This document shows, piece by piece, positions 40,344 to 49,843 of a DNA stretch of 64,000 nt (position 1 is its first letter; each line of letters starts with the position of its first letter). The stretch is from contig NZ_CP107928.1 in NCBI RefSeq assembly GCF_036030735.1, forward strand, positions 6,882,001-6,946,000, written 5' to 3'. Both the position numbers and the translations under genes were made by a program. Source of the DNA: Streptomyces sp. NBC_00425 (GTDB lineage Bacteria; Actinomycetota; Actinomycetes; Streptomycetales; Streptomycetaceae). The notes beneath the pieces were generated by a model. That model was given only the letters and a program-made list of their open reading frames with translations. It made no database searches and was not told the DNA's origin.

Positions 40344-43300
40344 GTGCGCTATCGCATCCTCGGCACCACCCAAGCACTCCGTCCGGACGGAAGCTCCGTC
40401 GCCGTCGGCGGAGCGCGGCTGCGCGCGCTGCTCACCGTGCTGGCGCTGCGGGCCGGCCGGAGCGTTCCCGTGGGGCTGCTGGTGGAGGAGGTCTGGACGG
40501 GTGACCCGCCCGCCGACGCGCCGGGCGCCCTGCAGGCGCTGGTCGGGCGGCTGCGCCGGGCCCTCGGGGCGGACGCGATCGACTCCGCCGAGGGCGGCTA
40601 CCGGCTGGCCGCCGCCCCCGACGACGTCGACCTGCACCGTTTCGAGCGGCTGACCGGCGACGGCGTCCGCGCCCTCGCCGACGGCGACCCGGCGAAGGCG
40701 GCCGTCCTGCTGGACGACGCGCTCGGCCTCTGGCACGGACCGGCTCTCGTCGACCTGCCCGACCGGACGGCCGAGGCCGGCCGCTGGGAGGCCCGCCGGA
40801 TCGACGCGCTGCGCGCCCGCCACACCGCCGCGATCGCCCGGGGCCAGGCCGAGCAGTCGCTGCCCGAACTCACCGCCCTGTGCGACGCCCACCCCCTGGA
40901 CGAGCCCCTCCAGGCCCTGCGCCTGCGCGCCCTGCGCGACGCTGGCCGCACCGCCCAGGCGCTGGTCGCCTACGACGAGGTGCGCCGACTGCTGGCCGAC
41001 CGCCTCGGCGCCGATCCGGGCCCCGAACTCCGCACCCTCCACACGGAACTGCTCAACCCCGGTGACCTGGCCGCCCCCGGAGTCCCGAGCGCCTCCAAAG
41101 CCCCCGGGCGCGCCCGAGACGCCGGCGCCCCGGGCGATCCGGGACCCTCCCGCGACCCAGATGGTCCGGGCGGTCCGGGGCCTTCCCGCGACCCTGGTGT
41201 CCCGGGCGGTCCGGGGAGCTCTGGCGACCAGGGTGTTCCGCGCAGTTCGGGGAGCTCTGGCGACGCCGGGCTTTCCCGTGGCTCGGGTGCGGCGGGCGGC
41301 CGAGGGCGTTCCGGTGTCCCGGGCGACCCCGGGTCTTCCCGCGTCCCGGGGGATCTTGAGCGCTCCCGCGACTCCGGTGCGCCGGGCGCCCCGGGCGGTC
41401 AGGGGAGCTCTGGCGACCAGGGTGTTCCGGGCGGTCCGGGGCTTTCTTCCGACTCCGGGCTTTACCGCGGCTCCGATGTCTTCCGCGACGTCTGCGGCTT
41501 CGATCGGCTCGACGAGCCGAACCGTTCCGGCGGCACCGGCGGGGCCGGGTTTTCCGGTGGTGCCGGTGATCCGGCGGGGGACGGTCTGGCCGGTGCTTCT
41601 GAGCGCCGTCCGACGGCGGTGAGCACCGGGGGACCGGGAGGCACGGTCTCCGGCGGCCCGGCCTTCACCCGCCCGGGGCCCGTCGGCGCGGGCGCCGAGG
41701 CCCCGGAGCCGCGGGCCCCCGGCAACCTCCGCGCCCGGCTGACCTCCTTCGTCGGGCGGGAGGACGACATCGCGGCCATCCGGGAGGACCTGGCCGGCGC
41801 GCGGCTCGTCACCCTGCTCGGGCCCGGCGGGGCCGGCAAGACGCGGTTGTCGCAGGAGGCCGCCGAAACCGTCCGGGACATCGCGAGCGACGGCGTGTGG
41901 CTGGCCGAGCTCGCGCCCGTCGCCGCCGCGGACGCGGTCCCGCAGGCCGTCCTCACCGCCGTGGGAGCCCGTGAGACCGTGCTGTACGGCGCCGGCGCCG
42001 AGGAGCTGCGGGCTGCCGCCGAACGCCACGGCGACCCCGTGGAGCGCCTGGTCGAGCACTGCGCCCGGCGCCGCATGCTGATCGTTCTCGACAACTGCGA
42101 GCACGTGGTGGAGGCGGCCGCCCGGCTCGTCGAGGAACTGCTGGCGCGCTGTCCCGGGGTGACGGTGCTGGCCACCAGCCGCGAGCCGCTCGGCGTGCCC
42201 GGCGAGAGGCTGCGTCCGCTCGACCCGCTGCCCGAGCCGGTCGCCCTGCGACTGCTCGCCGACCGGGGCGCGGCCGCCCGGCCGGGCTTCCGCACCGAGG
42301 ACGACCCCGAGGCCTGCGCCGAGATCTGCCGGCGTCTGGACGGTCTGCCCCTCGCCCTCGAACTGGCCGCCGCCCGGCTGCGCATGCTGACGCCACGCCA
42401 GATCGCCGACCGCCTCGACGACCGCTTCCGCCTCCTCACCTCGGGCAGCCGCACGGTGCTGCCGCGCCAGCAGACCCTGCGGGCCGTCGTCGACTGGTCC
42501 TGGGACCTGCTCGACGCGGACGAACGCGAAGTCCTGGCCCGGCTCTCGGTCTTCGCGCGCGGCTGCGACCTCGCCGCCGTGGAAGCCGTGTGCGGCGCCG
42601 CCCCCGGCGCCGGCGAGGAAGGCCGCGGCGAGGGCGGCGGTCGTGACGTGCGGGACGCCCGCGCGGGCCGGCCGCCCCGCGAACCCCTCGACACCCTGGC
42701 CTCGTTGGTCGACAAGTCCCTCGTCGTCGCCGCCCCGGCGCCCGGCGGGGACATGCGCTACCGGCTGCTGGAGACGGTCGCCGAGTACGCGGCCGAGCGG
42801 CTGGACGAGTCGGGCGGACGGGCCGCCGCCGAGCGCGCACACCTGACGTACTACCGCGAGTTCGCCCGCACCACCGAGCCGTTGCTGCGCGGTCCCGGTC
42901 AGCGCGAGGCCGCCGAAAGCATCCAGCTGGAGTACGAGAACCTGCGCACCGCGCTGCGCCGCGCGGTCGCCGCCCGCGACGAGCAGGAGGCGCTCAGCCT
43001 GACGCTGTCCCTCGTCTGGTACTGGCAGATGCGGGATCTGCGCCTCGAGGCGGGAGCCTGGTGCGCCGAGGTCATGGCCCTCGGCCCCGATCCGTTCGCC
43101 GAGCCGCTGCGCCGGGCGGCCCCGGTGTGGAAGCCCTGCACCGACTTCCCGCCGCCGTTCACCGGAGAGACCCTCCTGGAGGCGCGCCGTGGCGTCCATC
43201 TCGCCCATCTCGCCTGTATGGAGAACCAGGCGGACGACTGGCGGAGCCCGGCGGCGCAGCGCAAGCTGAAGCTGATCGCCCAGGCCTACGAGCCCGGTCT

Positions 43301-44294
43301 CCCGCAGACCTGCCGCGCGCCCGGCCTGCTCTGGTTCTTCGCCGTGATGCTGACCGGCGACACGGACCGCATGCGCGTGATCGTCGACGCCAACGTGGAG
43401 ACCTGCCGCCGGACGCCCGGTTACGAGTGGGAGCTCGCCTCCTGCCTGCAGATGCGCGCCAACGTCTTCGCCAACCGCGCGGACTGGGCCGGCAGCGCCT
43501 TCCGTGACGCGGACGAGGCCCTGGAGATCTTCCGCCGGCTCGGCGACGTGTGGGGCATCGTGGAAGCCCTGTCCGCGCGCGCCGAAGCCCACGAGCGGCT
43601 GGGCGACTACCGCCGCGCCGCCGTCGACTACGTGGGCGCCAGGGAGCACGCCGAACGGATCGGCGCCCGCGCCCACGCGGCGGTTCTCGGCGCCCGGCTG
43701 GGCAGCGTGCTGCTGGAGGCGGGCGACGGGGAGCAGGGAGAGCGCCTGCTGCGCGAGGTGATCGACGGTCCGGCGCACGGCGGCAACGAGGCCGCCCCCG
43801 CGGCCCGCCTCTTCCTGGCCGGCCGGCTCGGTTCGACGGGGCGCATCGCCGAGGGCCGCGAACAACTCCGGCTGCTGCGCGAGAGCGTGACGTTCGGGAA
43901 CTTCGCGGTCTTCGACGCGTTCATCCTGGGCGCGGAGGCCTGGCTGGAGGTGGTCGACGGCCGGTATGAGCAGGCCCTGCCGGGCATCCGCTCCGCCCTC
44001 GGCCGGGCGACCGACCCGGTGTCCGAGGCCGTCGCCCCGCACCTGCGCTCCTTCTATCTCTCCATCGCCGCGACCGCCCTCACCGGCGTGGAAGGCGGCG
44101 CGGACGCCGGCGCCCGCTGTCTCGGGGCCGCCGCCGCCCTGCTGCCGCCGCGGCACGTCCCCCCGCGCCTGGAGCGCGAGGCGCGTGAACTCGCCCTGAG
44201 CCGCATCCGCGCGGCGCTCGGCGACGAACACTTCGAGCGGGCGTACGCCGAGGGCGGCGGCCTCTCCTACGAGGAGGCCACCGCCCTGGTGTGA
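40344..44294 (+). CDS. AfsR/SARP-type regulator with NB-ARC ATPase and collagen-like insert
   Basis: A ~1316-residue regulator of the AfsR architecture: an OmpR-like winged helix (RYRILGTTQALRPDG, GGARLRALLTVLALRAGR), the BTAD domain to about 240, an NB-ARC/STAND ATPase from ~460 (Walker A LLGPGGAGKTRLS; Walker B LIVLDNCEHVV) and C-terminal TPR-like helices with GVEGGAD near the end. Between BTAD and ATPase about 215 residues are Gly/Pro/Ser-rich, resembling collagen (GPGGPGPSRDPGVPGGPGSS). Regulators of this type activate antibiotic genes. GTG 40344 is favoured by spacing from GGAGAG over ATG 40335. It faces the ABC exporter genes convergently. Confidence 0.9.
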   Translation: MRYRILGTTQALRPDGSSVAVGGARLRALLTVLALRAGRSVPVGLLVEEVWTGDPPADAPGALQALVGRLRRALGADAIDSAEGGYRLAAAPDDVDLHRFERLTGDGVRALADGDPAKAAVLLDDALGLWHGPALVDLPDRTAEAGRWEARRIDALRARHTAAIARGQAEQSLPELTALCDAHPLDEPLQALRLRALRDAGRTAQALVAYDEVRRLLADRLGADPGPELRTLHTELLNPGDLAAPGVPSASKAPGRARDAGAPGDPGPSRDPDGPGGPGPSRDPGVPGGPGSSGDQGVPRSSGSSGDAGLSRGSGAAGGRGRSGVPGDPGSSRVPGDLERSRDSGAPGAPGGQGSSGDQGVPGGPGLSSDSGLYRGSDVFRDVCGFDRLDEPNRSGGTGGAGFSGGAGDPAGDGLAGASERRPTAVSTGGPGGTVSGGPAFTRPGPVGAGAEAPEPRAPGNLRARLTSFVGREDDIAAIREDLAGARLVTLLGPGGAGKTRLSQEAAETVRDIASDGVWLAELAPVAAADAVPQAVLTAVGARETVLYGAGAEELRAAAERHGDPVERLVEHCARRRMLIVLDNCEHVVEAAARLVEELLARCPGVTVLATSREPLGVPGERLRPLDPLPEPVALRLLADRGAAARPGFRTEDDPEACAEICRRLDGLPLALELAAARLRMLTPRQIADRLDDRFRLLTSGSRTVLPRQQTLRAVVDWSWDLLDADEREVLARLSVFARGCDLAAVEAVCGAAPGAGEEGRGEGGGRDVRDARAGRPPREPLDTLASLVDKSLVVAAPAPGGDMRYRLLETVAEYAAERLDESGGRAAAERAHLTYYREFARTTEPLLRGPGQREAAESIQLEYENLRTALRRAVAARDEQEALSLTLSLVWYWQMRDLRLEAGAWCAEVMALGPDPFAEPLRRAAPVWKPCTDFPPPFTGETLLEARRGVHLAHLACMENQADDWRSPAAQRKLKLIAQAYEPGLPQTCRAPGLLWFFAVMLTGDTDRMRVIVDANVETCRRTPGYEWELASCLQMRANVFANRADWAGSAFRDADEALEIFRRLGDVWGIVEALSARAEAHERLGDYRRAAVDYVGAREHAERIGARAHAAVLGARLGSVLLEAGDGEQGERLLREVIDGPAHGGNEAAPAARLFLAGRLGSTGRIAEGREQLRLLRESVTFGNFAVFDAFILGAEAWLEVVDGRYEQALPGIRSALGRATDPVSEAVAPHLRSFYLSIAATALTGVEGGADAGARCLGAAAALLPPRHVPPRLEREARELALSRIRAALGDEHFERAYAEGGGLSYEEATALV
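41090..41480. repeat. Repeat array encoding the collagen-like insert
   Basis: Imperfect repeats of about 30-50 bp fill this part of the AfsR-like gene. The 20-mer GGGGAGCTCTGGCGACCAGG begins at about 41214 and recurs at about 41401; GTGTTCC follows in both. Third positions stay G/C-rich but amino-acid choice is limited to G, P, S, D, R, V. It keeps the reading frame. Confidence 0.75.
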
Positions 44295-44303
44295 CGCGTC
44301 GAT

Positions 44304-44345
44304 CCGGGCCGGCCCGGGTCGCGACGACCCGGCGGGCCGGCCCGG
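44304..44345. terminator. Bidirectional terminator between the AfsR-like gene and ABC permease
   Basis: CCGGGCCGGCCCGGGTC (44304-44320) pairs with GACCCGG-CGGGCCGGCCCGG (44326-44345) with a small 3-base bulge and a GCGAC loop. It lies between convergent genes. Confidence 0.7.
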
Positions 44346-44374
44346 TCGTGCCGGCCCTGCGCACCGCGCGCGGC

Positions 44375-45193
44375 TCAGGTCTTCGTGCGGAACTTGTGGA
44401 TCGCGACCGGCGCCATCACCGCGGTGAGCCCCGCAGACCAGGCGAGCGTCACCCACAGGCCGTGCGCGACCGGACCGCCCACCATGAGTCCGCGCGCCGC
44501 GTCGGCGAGCGCCGACAGCGGGTTGTACGCGGTGAAGTTCTGCAGCCAGCCCGGCATCGACCGGGTCGGCGCGAAGATCGACGAGCCGAACTGCAGCGGC
44601 ATCAGCACCAGGAAGCCCATCGCCTGCACGGACTGCGCGCTCTTCATGATCACGCCGAGCGTGAGGAACACCCACATCAGAGCCGAGCCGAACACGGTGG
44701 CCAGCCCCACGGCGGCGAAGAGACCGGGCCAGTGGGTGATGTCGAAGCCCACCAGGACGGCCACCACCATGAGGATCCCGCACGCGACCAGCATGCGCAT
44801 CAGCTCCACGACGATCTTGGCGAAGAGCACCGAGCCCCGTCCGATGGGCAGTGACCGGAAGCGGTCCATGACCCCGGAGTTGAAGTCCGTGTTGAAGCCG
44901 GTGCCCACGCCCTGCGCCATGTTCATCCCCATCATGGCCAGCAGCCCGGGGATGACGTACTGCACGTACGCCTCCTGACCGCCGCCCAGCGACTGCCCGA
45001 TGGAGCCGCCGAAGACGTACACGAAGAGCAGGGTGAAGATCACCGGGAAGAGGACCGCGTCGAACATCGACTCCGGGTCCTGTCTGATCCACAGCAGGTT
45101 GCGGCGGATCAGCGCGCCGGTGTGCCGCAGGTGGCTGCGCACCGGGATGCGTCCGTCGGCTGCCGTGCTGATGTCGATCGTGGCCGCGCTCAT
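44375..45193 (-). CDS. ABC-2-type permease (DrrB-like)
   Basis: The 272-residue protein has six predicted helices and the DrrB/NodJ pattern: IRRNLLWIRQDPESMFDAVL, FPVIFTLLFVYVFGG, and MDRFRSLPIGRGSVLFAKI. With the ATPase gene upstream (4-bp overlap) it forms a two-gene exporter like that for daunorubicin. It probably pumps a lipophilic compound out of the cell. ATG 45193 overlaps the ATPase stop. Confidence 0.9.
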   Translation of the reverse strand: MSAATIDISTAADGRIPVRSHLRHTGALIRRNLLWIRQDPESMFDAVLFPVIFTLLFVYVFGGSIGQSLGGGQEAYVQYVIPGLLAMMGMNMAQGVGTGFNTDFNSGVMDRFRSLPIGRGSVLFAKIVVELMRMLVACGILMVVAVLVGFDITHWPGLFAAVGLATVFGSALMWVFLTLGVIMKSAQSVQAMGFLVLMPLQFGSSIFAPTRSMPGWLQNFTAYNPLSALADAARGLMVGGPVAHGLWVTLAWSAGLTAVMAPVAIHKFRTKT

Positions 45194-46218
45194 ACGGCGA
45201 CCTCCTCGCGGGTCTCGGTGGGTGTGGCGTCGTTCGGGGCGGAGTCGGCGCGGTGGCCGGTGAGGGAGAGGAACACTTCGTCCAGGCTGGGCAGTTCGGT
45301 GGTGAGGGAGGTCAGGGTGACGCCGCGGGCGCTGACCGCGCCGATGACGGCGGTCAGCTGTTCGTCGCTCAGCACCGGGACCAGGACCGAGCCGCGTTCG
45401 GCGTCCACGGCGGTGGCGGCGAGCCCGGTGATGCCGAGCTCGTCGAGCCAGCCGGCCAGCGGTCGCAGCTGCAGCGGGTCGGCGGGCCGGATCCGCAGGG
45501 CGCGGCCGCCGACCCGGGCCTTCAGCTCCTCGATGCCGCCGCCCGCGATGACCTTGCCCCGGTCGACGACGGTCAGCTCGGAGGCGAGCTGCTCGGCCTC
45601 CTCCATGTACTGGGTGGTCAGCAGGACGGTGACGCCGTCCCCGACCATGGACTTGACCTCGGTCCACACCTCGTTGCGGGTGCGGGGGTCCAGTCCCGTG
45701 GTGGGTTCGTCGAGGAACAGCACGCTCGGCCGTCCGATCATCGACGCGGCGAGGTCCAGCCGTCGCCGCATGCCGCCGGAGTAGGTGGCCACGGGCCGCT
45801 TGGCGGCCTCGGTGAGCGTGAACCGCTCCAACAGCTCGTCGGCGCGCACCCGGGCGTCCCTGCGGGACAGGTCGAGCAGCCGGCCGATGAGGTACAGGTT
45901 CTCCCACCCGGGGAGCTTCTCGTCGACGGAGGCGTACTGGCCGGTGAGGCCGATCACCCGGCGCAGCTGCCGGGGCTGGGCCGCGACGTCGTAGCCGGCG
46001 ACGGTCGCCCGGCCGCTGTCGGCGGCCAGCAGGGTGGACAGGATCCGGACGAGGGTGGTCTTCCCGGCGCCGTTCGGACCGAGGACCCCCATCACGGTGC
46101 CCTCGCGCACATCGAGGTCGACCCCGTCCAGCGCCTTCGTCTCGCCGTAGTGCTTGACCAGCCCCCGGACGGTCACGGCGCTGCCCGCGCCGCTGGGGTT
46201 GTTGTGGATTCGCGTCAT
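45190..46218 (-). CDS. ABC transporter ATP-binding protein (DrrA-like)
   Basis: The 342-residue ATPase has Walker A GPNGAGKTTL at 54-63, signature YSGGMRRRLDLAAS, Walker B VLFLDEPTTGLD and a glutamine in place of the H-loop His (TTQYMEE), as in DrrA. A C-terminal DrrA-type tail (LPSLDEVFLSLTG) is present. It powers the adjacent permease. ATG 46218 is preferred over ATG 46269 because family sequence starts there. No regulator gene lies next to it, but an AfsR-like regulator converges from the other side. Confidence 0.92.
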   Translation of the reverse strand: MTRIHNNPSGAGSAVTVRGLVKHYGETKALDGVDLDVREGTVMGVLGPNGAGKTTLVRILSTLLAADSGRATVAGYDVAAQPRQLRRVIGLTGQYASVDEKLPGWENLYLIGRLLDLSRRDARVRADELLERFTLTEAAKRPVATYSGGMRRRLDLAASMIGRPSVLFLDEPTTGLDPRTRNEVWTEVKSMVGDGVTVLLTTQYMEEAEQLASELTVVDRGKVIAGGGIEELKARVGGRALRIRPADPLQLRPLAGWLDELGITGLAATAVDAERGSVLVPVLSDEQLTAVIGAVSARGVTLTSLTTELPSLDEVFLSLTGHRADSAPNDATPTETREEVAV

Positions 46219-46303
46219 GCCGCAACAGTGGCAACCGCCGCCGACAGACTTCCGACAGGCCGCCGACACCGGCCGCAGGCGCCTGCGGGGAACTGCCGCG
46301 CTG

Positions 46304-46356
46304 CCTACAGACCGCCTACAGACCGCCTACAGGGCTGCCGACAGACCGCCTACAGG
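46304..46356. repeat. 11-bp tandem repeat CCTACAGACCG
   Basis: Two perfect copies and a partial one of CCTACAGACCG are followed by degenerate copies (CCGACAGACCG). They sit in the divergent/upstream region of the ABC ATPase, 86 bp above its start. The period equals one helical turn, so a cooperative binding site is conceivable, but simple slippage is also likely. Confidence 0.55.
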
Positions 46357-46401
46357 CTGTCTGCGGACCGCCCGCGGACCCGCCTGTTGCCCGTCAGCCG
46401 G

Positions 46402-46467
46402 CGCGCCGACGGGGTGGACGCGACCGGGGGACCTCCGTCCCGGCCGGGCGCCCACCCCGTCGGCGCG
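46402..46467 (-). terminator. Hairpin terminator after panB
   Basis: CGCGCCGACGGGGTGG (46402-46417) and CCACCCCGTCGGCGCG (46452-46467) are perfect 16-bp arms around a 34-base loop that holds its own GGGAC/GTCCC stem. The element lies 7 bp beyond the panB stop. Confidence 0.8.
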
Positions 46468-46473
46468 GCCGGC

Positions 46474-47349
46474 TCAGTGGACGCTGTGCTCGTCCAGCGG
46501 GAACGTTCCGCCGACGACGTCCTCGGCGAAGGCCTTGGCCGCGTCGCCCATCACCTCACGCAGGTTCGCGTACTGCTTGACGAACTTCGGCACCCGGCCG
46601 CCGGTCAGCCCGAGCATGTCGGTCCACACCAGCACCTGGGCGTCCGTCTGCGGACCGGCGCCGATGCCGACGGTCGGGATGTGCAGCACGCGCGTGACCT
46701 CGGCCGCCAGCTCCGCCGGTACCAGCTCCAGCACCACCGCGAACGCGCCCGCGTCCTGCACGGCCTTGGCGTCCCGCAGCAGCTGTTGGGCCGCCTCCTC
46801 GCCGCGCCCCTGTACGCGGTAGCCCATCGCGTTCACGGACTGCGGGGTCAGGCCGATGTGCGCCATGACCGGGATGCCGGACTCCACCAGCAGCTCGATC
46901 TGCCGGTGCGAGCGCTCGCCGCCCTCCAGCTTCACGGCCCCGACCCCGGCCTCCTTCACCAGGCGCGTCGCCGAGCGCAGCGCCTGCACCGGGCCCTCCT
47001 GGTAGGAGCCGAACGGCAGGTCGCCGACGATCAGCGCACGGGAGGTGCCCCGCACGACGGCCGCCGACAGCATGGTCATCTCGTCGAGGGTGACGGGCAC
47101 GGTCGTCTCGTAGCCGAGGTGGCAGTTGCCCGCCGAGTCGCCGACGAGCATCACGGGGATCCCGGCCTCGTCGAAGACGGAGGCGGTCATCGCGTCGTAG
47201 GCGGTGAGCATGGGCCACTTCTCGCCGCGTTCCTTGGCGAGGGCGATGTCGCGGACGGTGATGCGGCGGGTGCCCTTGCCCCCGTACAGCGCGTTGCTGC
47301 CGTCGGTGGGCTTCTGCGGGGCATTGCGGGCAGCCGAGAGCTGCGTCAT
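46474..47349 (-). CDS. panB: 3-methyl-2-oxobutanoate hydroxymethyltransferase
   Basis: The 291-residue enzyme makes ketopantoate from 2-oxoisovalerate and methylene-THF, the first step to pantothenate and CoA. Motifs: MLTAYDAMTASVFDEAGIPV with LVGDSAGN (Mg2+ Asp), KLEGG (catalytic Lys/Glu), VMAHIGLTPQSV and IGIGAGPQTDAQVLV-like (VGIGAGPQTDAQVLV). ATG 47349 (TQLSAARNA) is favoured over ATG 47370. No panC or panD gene is near. Confidence 0.94.
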   Translation of the reverse strand: MTQLSAARNAPQKPTDGSNALYGGKGTRRITVRDIALAKERGEKWPMLTAYDAMTASVFDEAGIPVMLVGDSAGNCHLGYETTVPVTLDEMTMLSAAVVRGTSRALIVGDLPFGSYQEGPVQALRSATRLVKEAGVGAVKLEGGERSHRQIELLVESGIPVMAHIGLTPQSVNAMGYRVQGRGEEAAQQLLRDAKAVQDAGAFAVVLELVPAELAAEVTRVLHIPTVGIGAGPQTDAQVLVWTDMLGLTGGRVPKFVKQYANLREVMGDAAKAFAEDVVGGTFPLDEHSVH

Positions 47350-47482
47350 GGCAACGGCTCCTAACGTCATCTCGAGGCGCCCTCACGGCGTCCCCGGACC
47401 ACTGCCCATGGTGGCACTTCGCCCGGGCGAGAGCCAGAGCGCCCGCTGTGGGTAAAACCTCAGTAAGAAACACCCTCCGGGC

Positions 47483-47513
47483 TTTCCGATACGAGACGGG
47501 TCCGTATCGGAAA
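47483..47513. promoter_or_regulatory. Palindromic operator of the DHA2 efflux pump
   Basis: TTTCCGATACG (47483-47493) and CGTATCGGAAA (47503-47513) are perfect 11-bp arms with a 9-base spacer, ending 17 bp before the pump's ATG. The site covers the expected -10/start region. It most likely binds the TetR protein encoded just after the pump. Confidence 0.75.
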
Positions 47514-47530
47514 CGCCTAAGCTCGTCGCC

Positions 47531-49123
47531 ATGACTACTCCTGCCGTCCCCACCGCTCCGCGGATACCGGAAGCGGTGCACCGGCGTCGTTGGGCGATCC
47601 TCGGCGTCCTGATGCTGAGCCTGCTGATCGTGGTGCTCGACAACTCGATCCTGAACGTCGCGATCAAGACGATCTCGACGCCCGCCCCGACCGGCCTCGG
47701 CGCCACCCAGAGCGAGCTGGAGTGGGCGATCAACGCCTACACGCTCGTCTTCGCGGGACTGCTGTTCTCCGCGGGCCTCCTCGGCGACCGGATCGGCCGC
47801 AAGAAGGTCCTGCTCGGCGGACTCGCCGTGTTCGGCATCGGCTCCGCGCTCGCGGCCGAGTCCGGCACGCCCGCCCAGCTCATCGCCTTCCGCGCGCTGA
47901 TGGCCCTCGGCGCCGCCTTCGTGATGCCCGCCACCCTCGCCGTCCTGATGAACGTCTTCGAGCGCGAGGAGCAGCCCAAGGCGATCGGCATCTGGGCGGG
48001 CGGCGTCGGGCTCGCCATCGCGATCGGGCCCATCACCGGCGGTCTGCTCCTCGCGCACTTCTGGTGGGGTTCGGTGTTCCTCATCAACGTGCCCATCGTG
48101 CTGCTCGCGTTCGGGCTGATGATGTGGCTGGTGCCCGAGTCCCGCGACCCGAACCCCGGCCGCCTCGATCCCGTCGGTGTCGCCCTGTCGGTCGTCGGCC
48201 TCGTCCTGCTCGTCTACGGCATCATCAAGGGCGGTGAGCTGGCCGACTTCACCGACCCGACCGTGCTCGTGACCATAGGGGCGGGACTGGCGGTCCTCGC
48301 CGCGTTCGTGGTGTTCGAGAAGCGCAGCGACCATCCGTCGGTCGACGTCGGGTACTTCCGGAACAAGGTGTTCTCGGCCGCGATCTGCGTCATCGCGCTC
48401 GTCTTCTTCGCGCTGATGGGCGTGACGTTCTTCTCGGTCTTCTACACCCAGAGCGTGCGCGGCTACTCACCGCTGCAGACCGGCCTGTTGCTGCTGCCGC
48501 TGGCCGCCGCCCAGCTGATCTTCGCGCCGCGCGCCCGGCTCGTAGTGGACCGCATAGGAGTCAGGGCCACGACCACGGCGGCCATGCTCCTCCTCACCGC
48601 GACGCTGGGGGCGTTCGCCCTGCTGGAGGCGGACACCCCGATCTGGCTGCTGGAGGTCGTCTTCTTCTGCATGGGCGCCGGAATGGCCCACATCATGACC
48701 CCGACCAGCGTGGTCATCATGCAGGCGCTGCCCCGCGAGAAGGCCGGCTCGGCCTCCGCGCTGAGCAACACCTTCCGCCAGGTCGGCGGCGCGCTCGGCA
48801 TCGCCGTCCTCGGCTCGGTGCTGTCGACCTCGTACCGCGACGGCATCGAGGGCAGCCTCGGCGCGCTGCCGGAGGGCCTGCGGCACACGGCGGGGGAGTC
48901 GATCGAGGCGACGCTCGGGGTCGCGGCGAGCCTCGGCGACCGGGGCAAGGCGCTGGTCGGCCCTGCCAACGACGCCTTCCTGCACGCCATGCACGTCACC
49001 GCCCTGTGCGGGGCCGGGGTGGCGCTCGTGGGCGCGGCCGTGGTCGCCGCGTTCCTGCCGGGCCGCCCGAAGCCCGTGCCCGCCGACGCGGAGGAGGAGC
49101 AGCCGGCCCGCACCACGTCGTAG
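47531..49123 (+). CDS. DHA2-family MFS drug efflux pump
   Basis: The 530-residue transporter has 14 predicted helices, typical of the drug:H+ antiporter-2 group. [18 protein letters not shown] is the motif D1 segment, [16 protein letters not shown] motif A, and [20 protein letters not shown] the DHA2 motif G. It is followed by a TetR gene with its operator upstream, so drug-inducible export is likely. ATG 47531 is preceded by the operator; start is clear from the N-terminus. Confidence 0.93.
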   Translation: MTTPAVPTAPRIPEAVHRRRWAILGVLMLSLLIVVLDNSILNVAIKTISTPAPTGLGATQSELEWAINAYTLVFAGLLFSAGLLGDRIGRKKVLLGGLAVFGIGSALAAESGTPAQLIAFRALMALGAAFVMPATLAVLMNVFEREEQPKAIGIWAGGVGLAIAIGPITGGLLLAHFWWGSVFLINVPIVLLAFGLMMWLVPESRDPNPGRLDPVGVALSVVGLVLLVYGIIKGGELADFTDPTVLVTIGAGLAVLAAFVVFEKRSDHPSVDVGYFRNKVFSAAICVIALVFFALMGVTFFSVFYTQSVRGYSPLQTGLLLLPLAAAQLIFAPRARLVVDRIGVRATTTAAMLLLTATLGAFALLEADTPIWLLEVVFFCMGAGMAHIMTPTSVVIMQALPREKAGSASALSNTFRQVGGALGIAVLGSVLSTSYRDGIEGSLGALPEGLRHTAGESIEATLGVAASLGDRGKALVGPANDAFLHAMHVTALCGAGVALVGAAVVAAFLPGRPKPVPADAEEEQPARTTS

Positions 49124-49216
49124 TGGCCGGCCGGCGGGCGGGTGCGGCGGACGGCCGCCGCCTCCGCCCGTCCGGTGGGCGACAATTCCCGCAGTGCGAC
49201 GAAAGGATCAGTGGAC

Positions 49217-49843
49217 GTGAGCCCCGCCGACAGCGCAGCCGTCGAGCAGCCCGTCCGGGGGCGGCCCCGGAACGAAGCCCTGGAACGGGCCATCATCGAC
49301 GTCACGATGAAGCTGCTGGAGGACGGCGTCTCGCTCGCCGAGATGTCCATCGAGCGCATCGCCCGCACCGCCGGCGTCGGCAAGGCCACCATCTACCGGC
49401 GCTGGAGCGGGAAGGAGGCGCTGTTCGTGGACGTGCTGCGGGCCGCCGAGCCCGACGACCCCGAACTCCCCGGCACCTCCATGCGCGACGACCTGGTCGT
49501 GCTGCTGGAGTCACTGCGCCGGCGCGGACTCGCCAGCCGCTCCTCGGCCATCCTGCACAACGTCCACGCCCAGATGAAGAGCAGTCCGCAGATCTGGACG
49601 GCCTACCACAACATGGTGATAGCACCCCGGCGCAGGCTGGGCGTCGAAGTCCTGCGCCGGGGACAGGAGAACGGCGAACTCCGTGCCGACCTCGACCTCG
49701 AACTGGTCAACGACATCTTCGTCGGCCCCATGCTCGTGCGCGCCGTCCTGCGCCCCGACGCCGATCTGCCCGAAGACCTCCCGGAGCGCATCGTCGACTC
49801 GCTGCTCGCCGGACTACGCCCCGTCAGCTCGCCGCACGCGTAA
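49217..49843 (+). CDS. TetR-family repressor of the DHA2 pump
   Basis: The 208-residue protein has the TetR helix-turn-helix SIERIARTAGVGKATIYRRW and a helical C-domain with VNDIFVGPMLVRAVL. GTG 49217 fits ribosome site GAAAGGA at 9 bases, better than GTG 49211 or ATG 49142. It lies 93 bp after the pump gene on the same strand. The palindrome upstream of the pump is its probable operator. Confidence 0.88.
   Translation: MSPADSAAVEQPVRGRPRNEALERAIIDVTMKLLEDGVSLAEMSIERIARTAGVGKATIYRRWSGKEALFVDVLRAAEPDDPELPGTSMRDDLVVLLESLRRRGLASRSSAILHNVHAQMKSSPQIWTAYHNMVIAPRRRLGVEVLRRGQENGELRADLDLELVNDIFVGPMLVRAVLRPDADLPEDLPERIVDSLLAGLRPVSSPHA

Noticed and set aside
39345..45092. A minus-strand open frame of 1915 codons across the AfsR-like gene
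   Set aside because: Only its last 267 codons (the M50 protease) are real; the rest is the mirror of the AfsR-like gene, with antisense composition and no domain.
40344..46218. Treating the AfsR-like/ABC region as a secondary-metabolite cluster
   Set aside because: No biosynthetic enzyme lies nearby; flanking genes are primary metabolism (panB, npdG, map).
46304..46356. Short repeats considered as a CRISPR array
   Set aside because: The unit is only 11 bp with no spacers and no cas genes; a plain tandem repeat.
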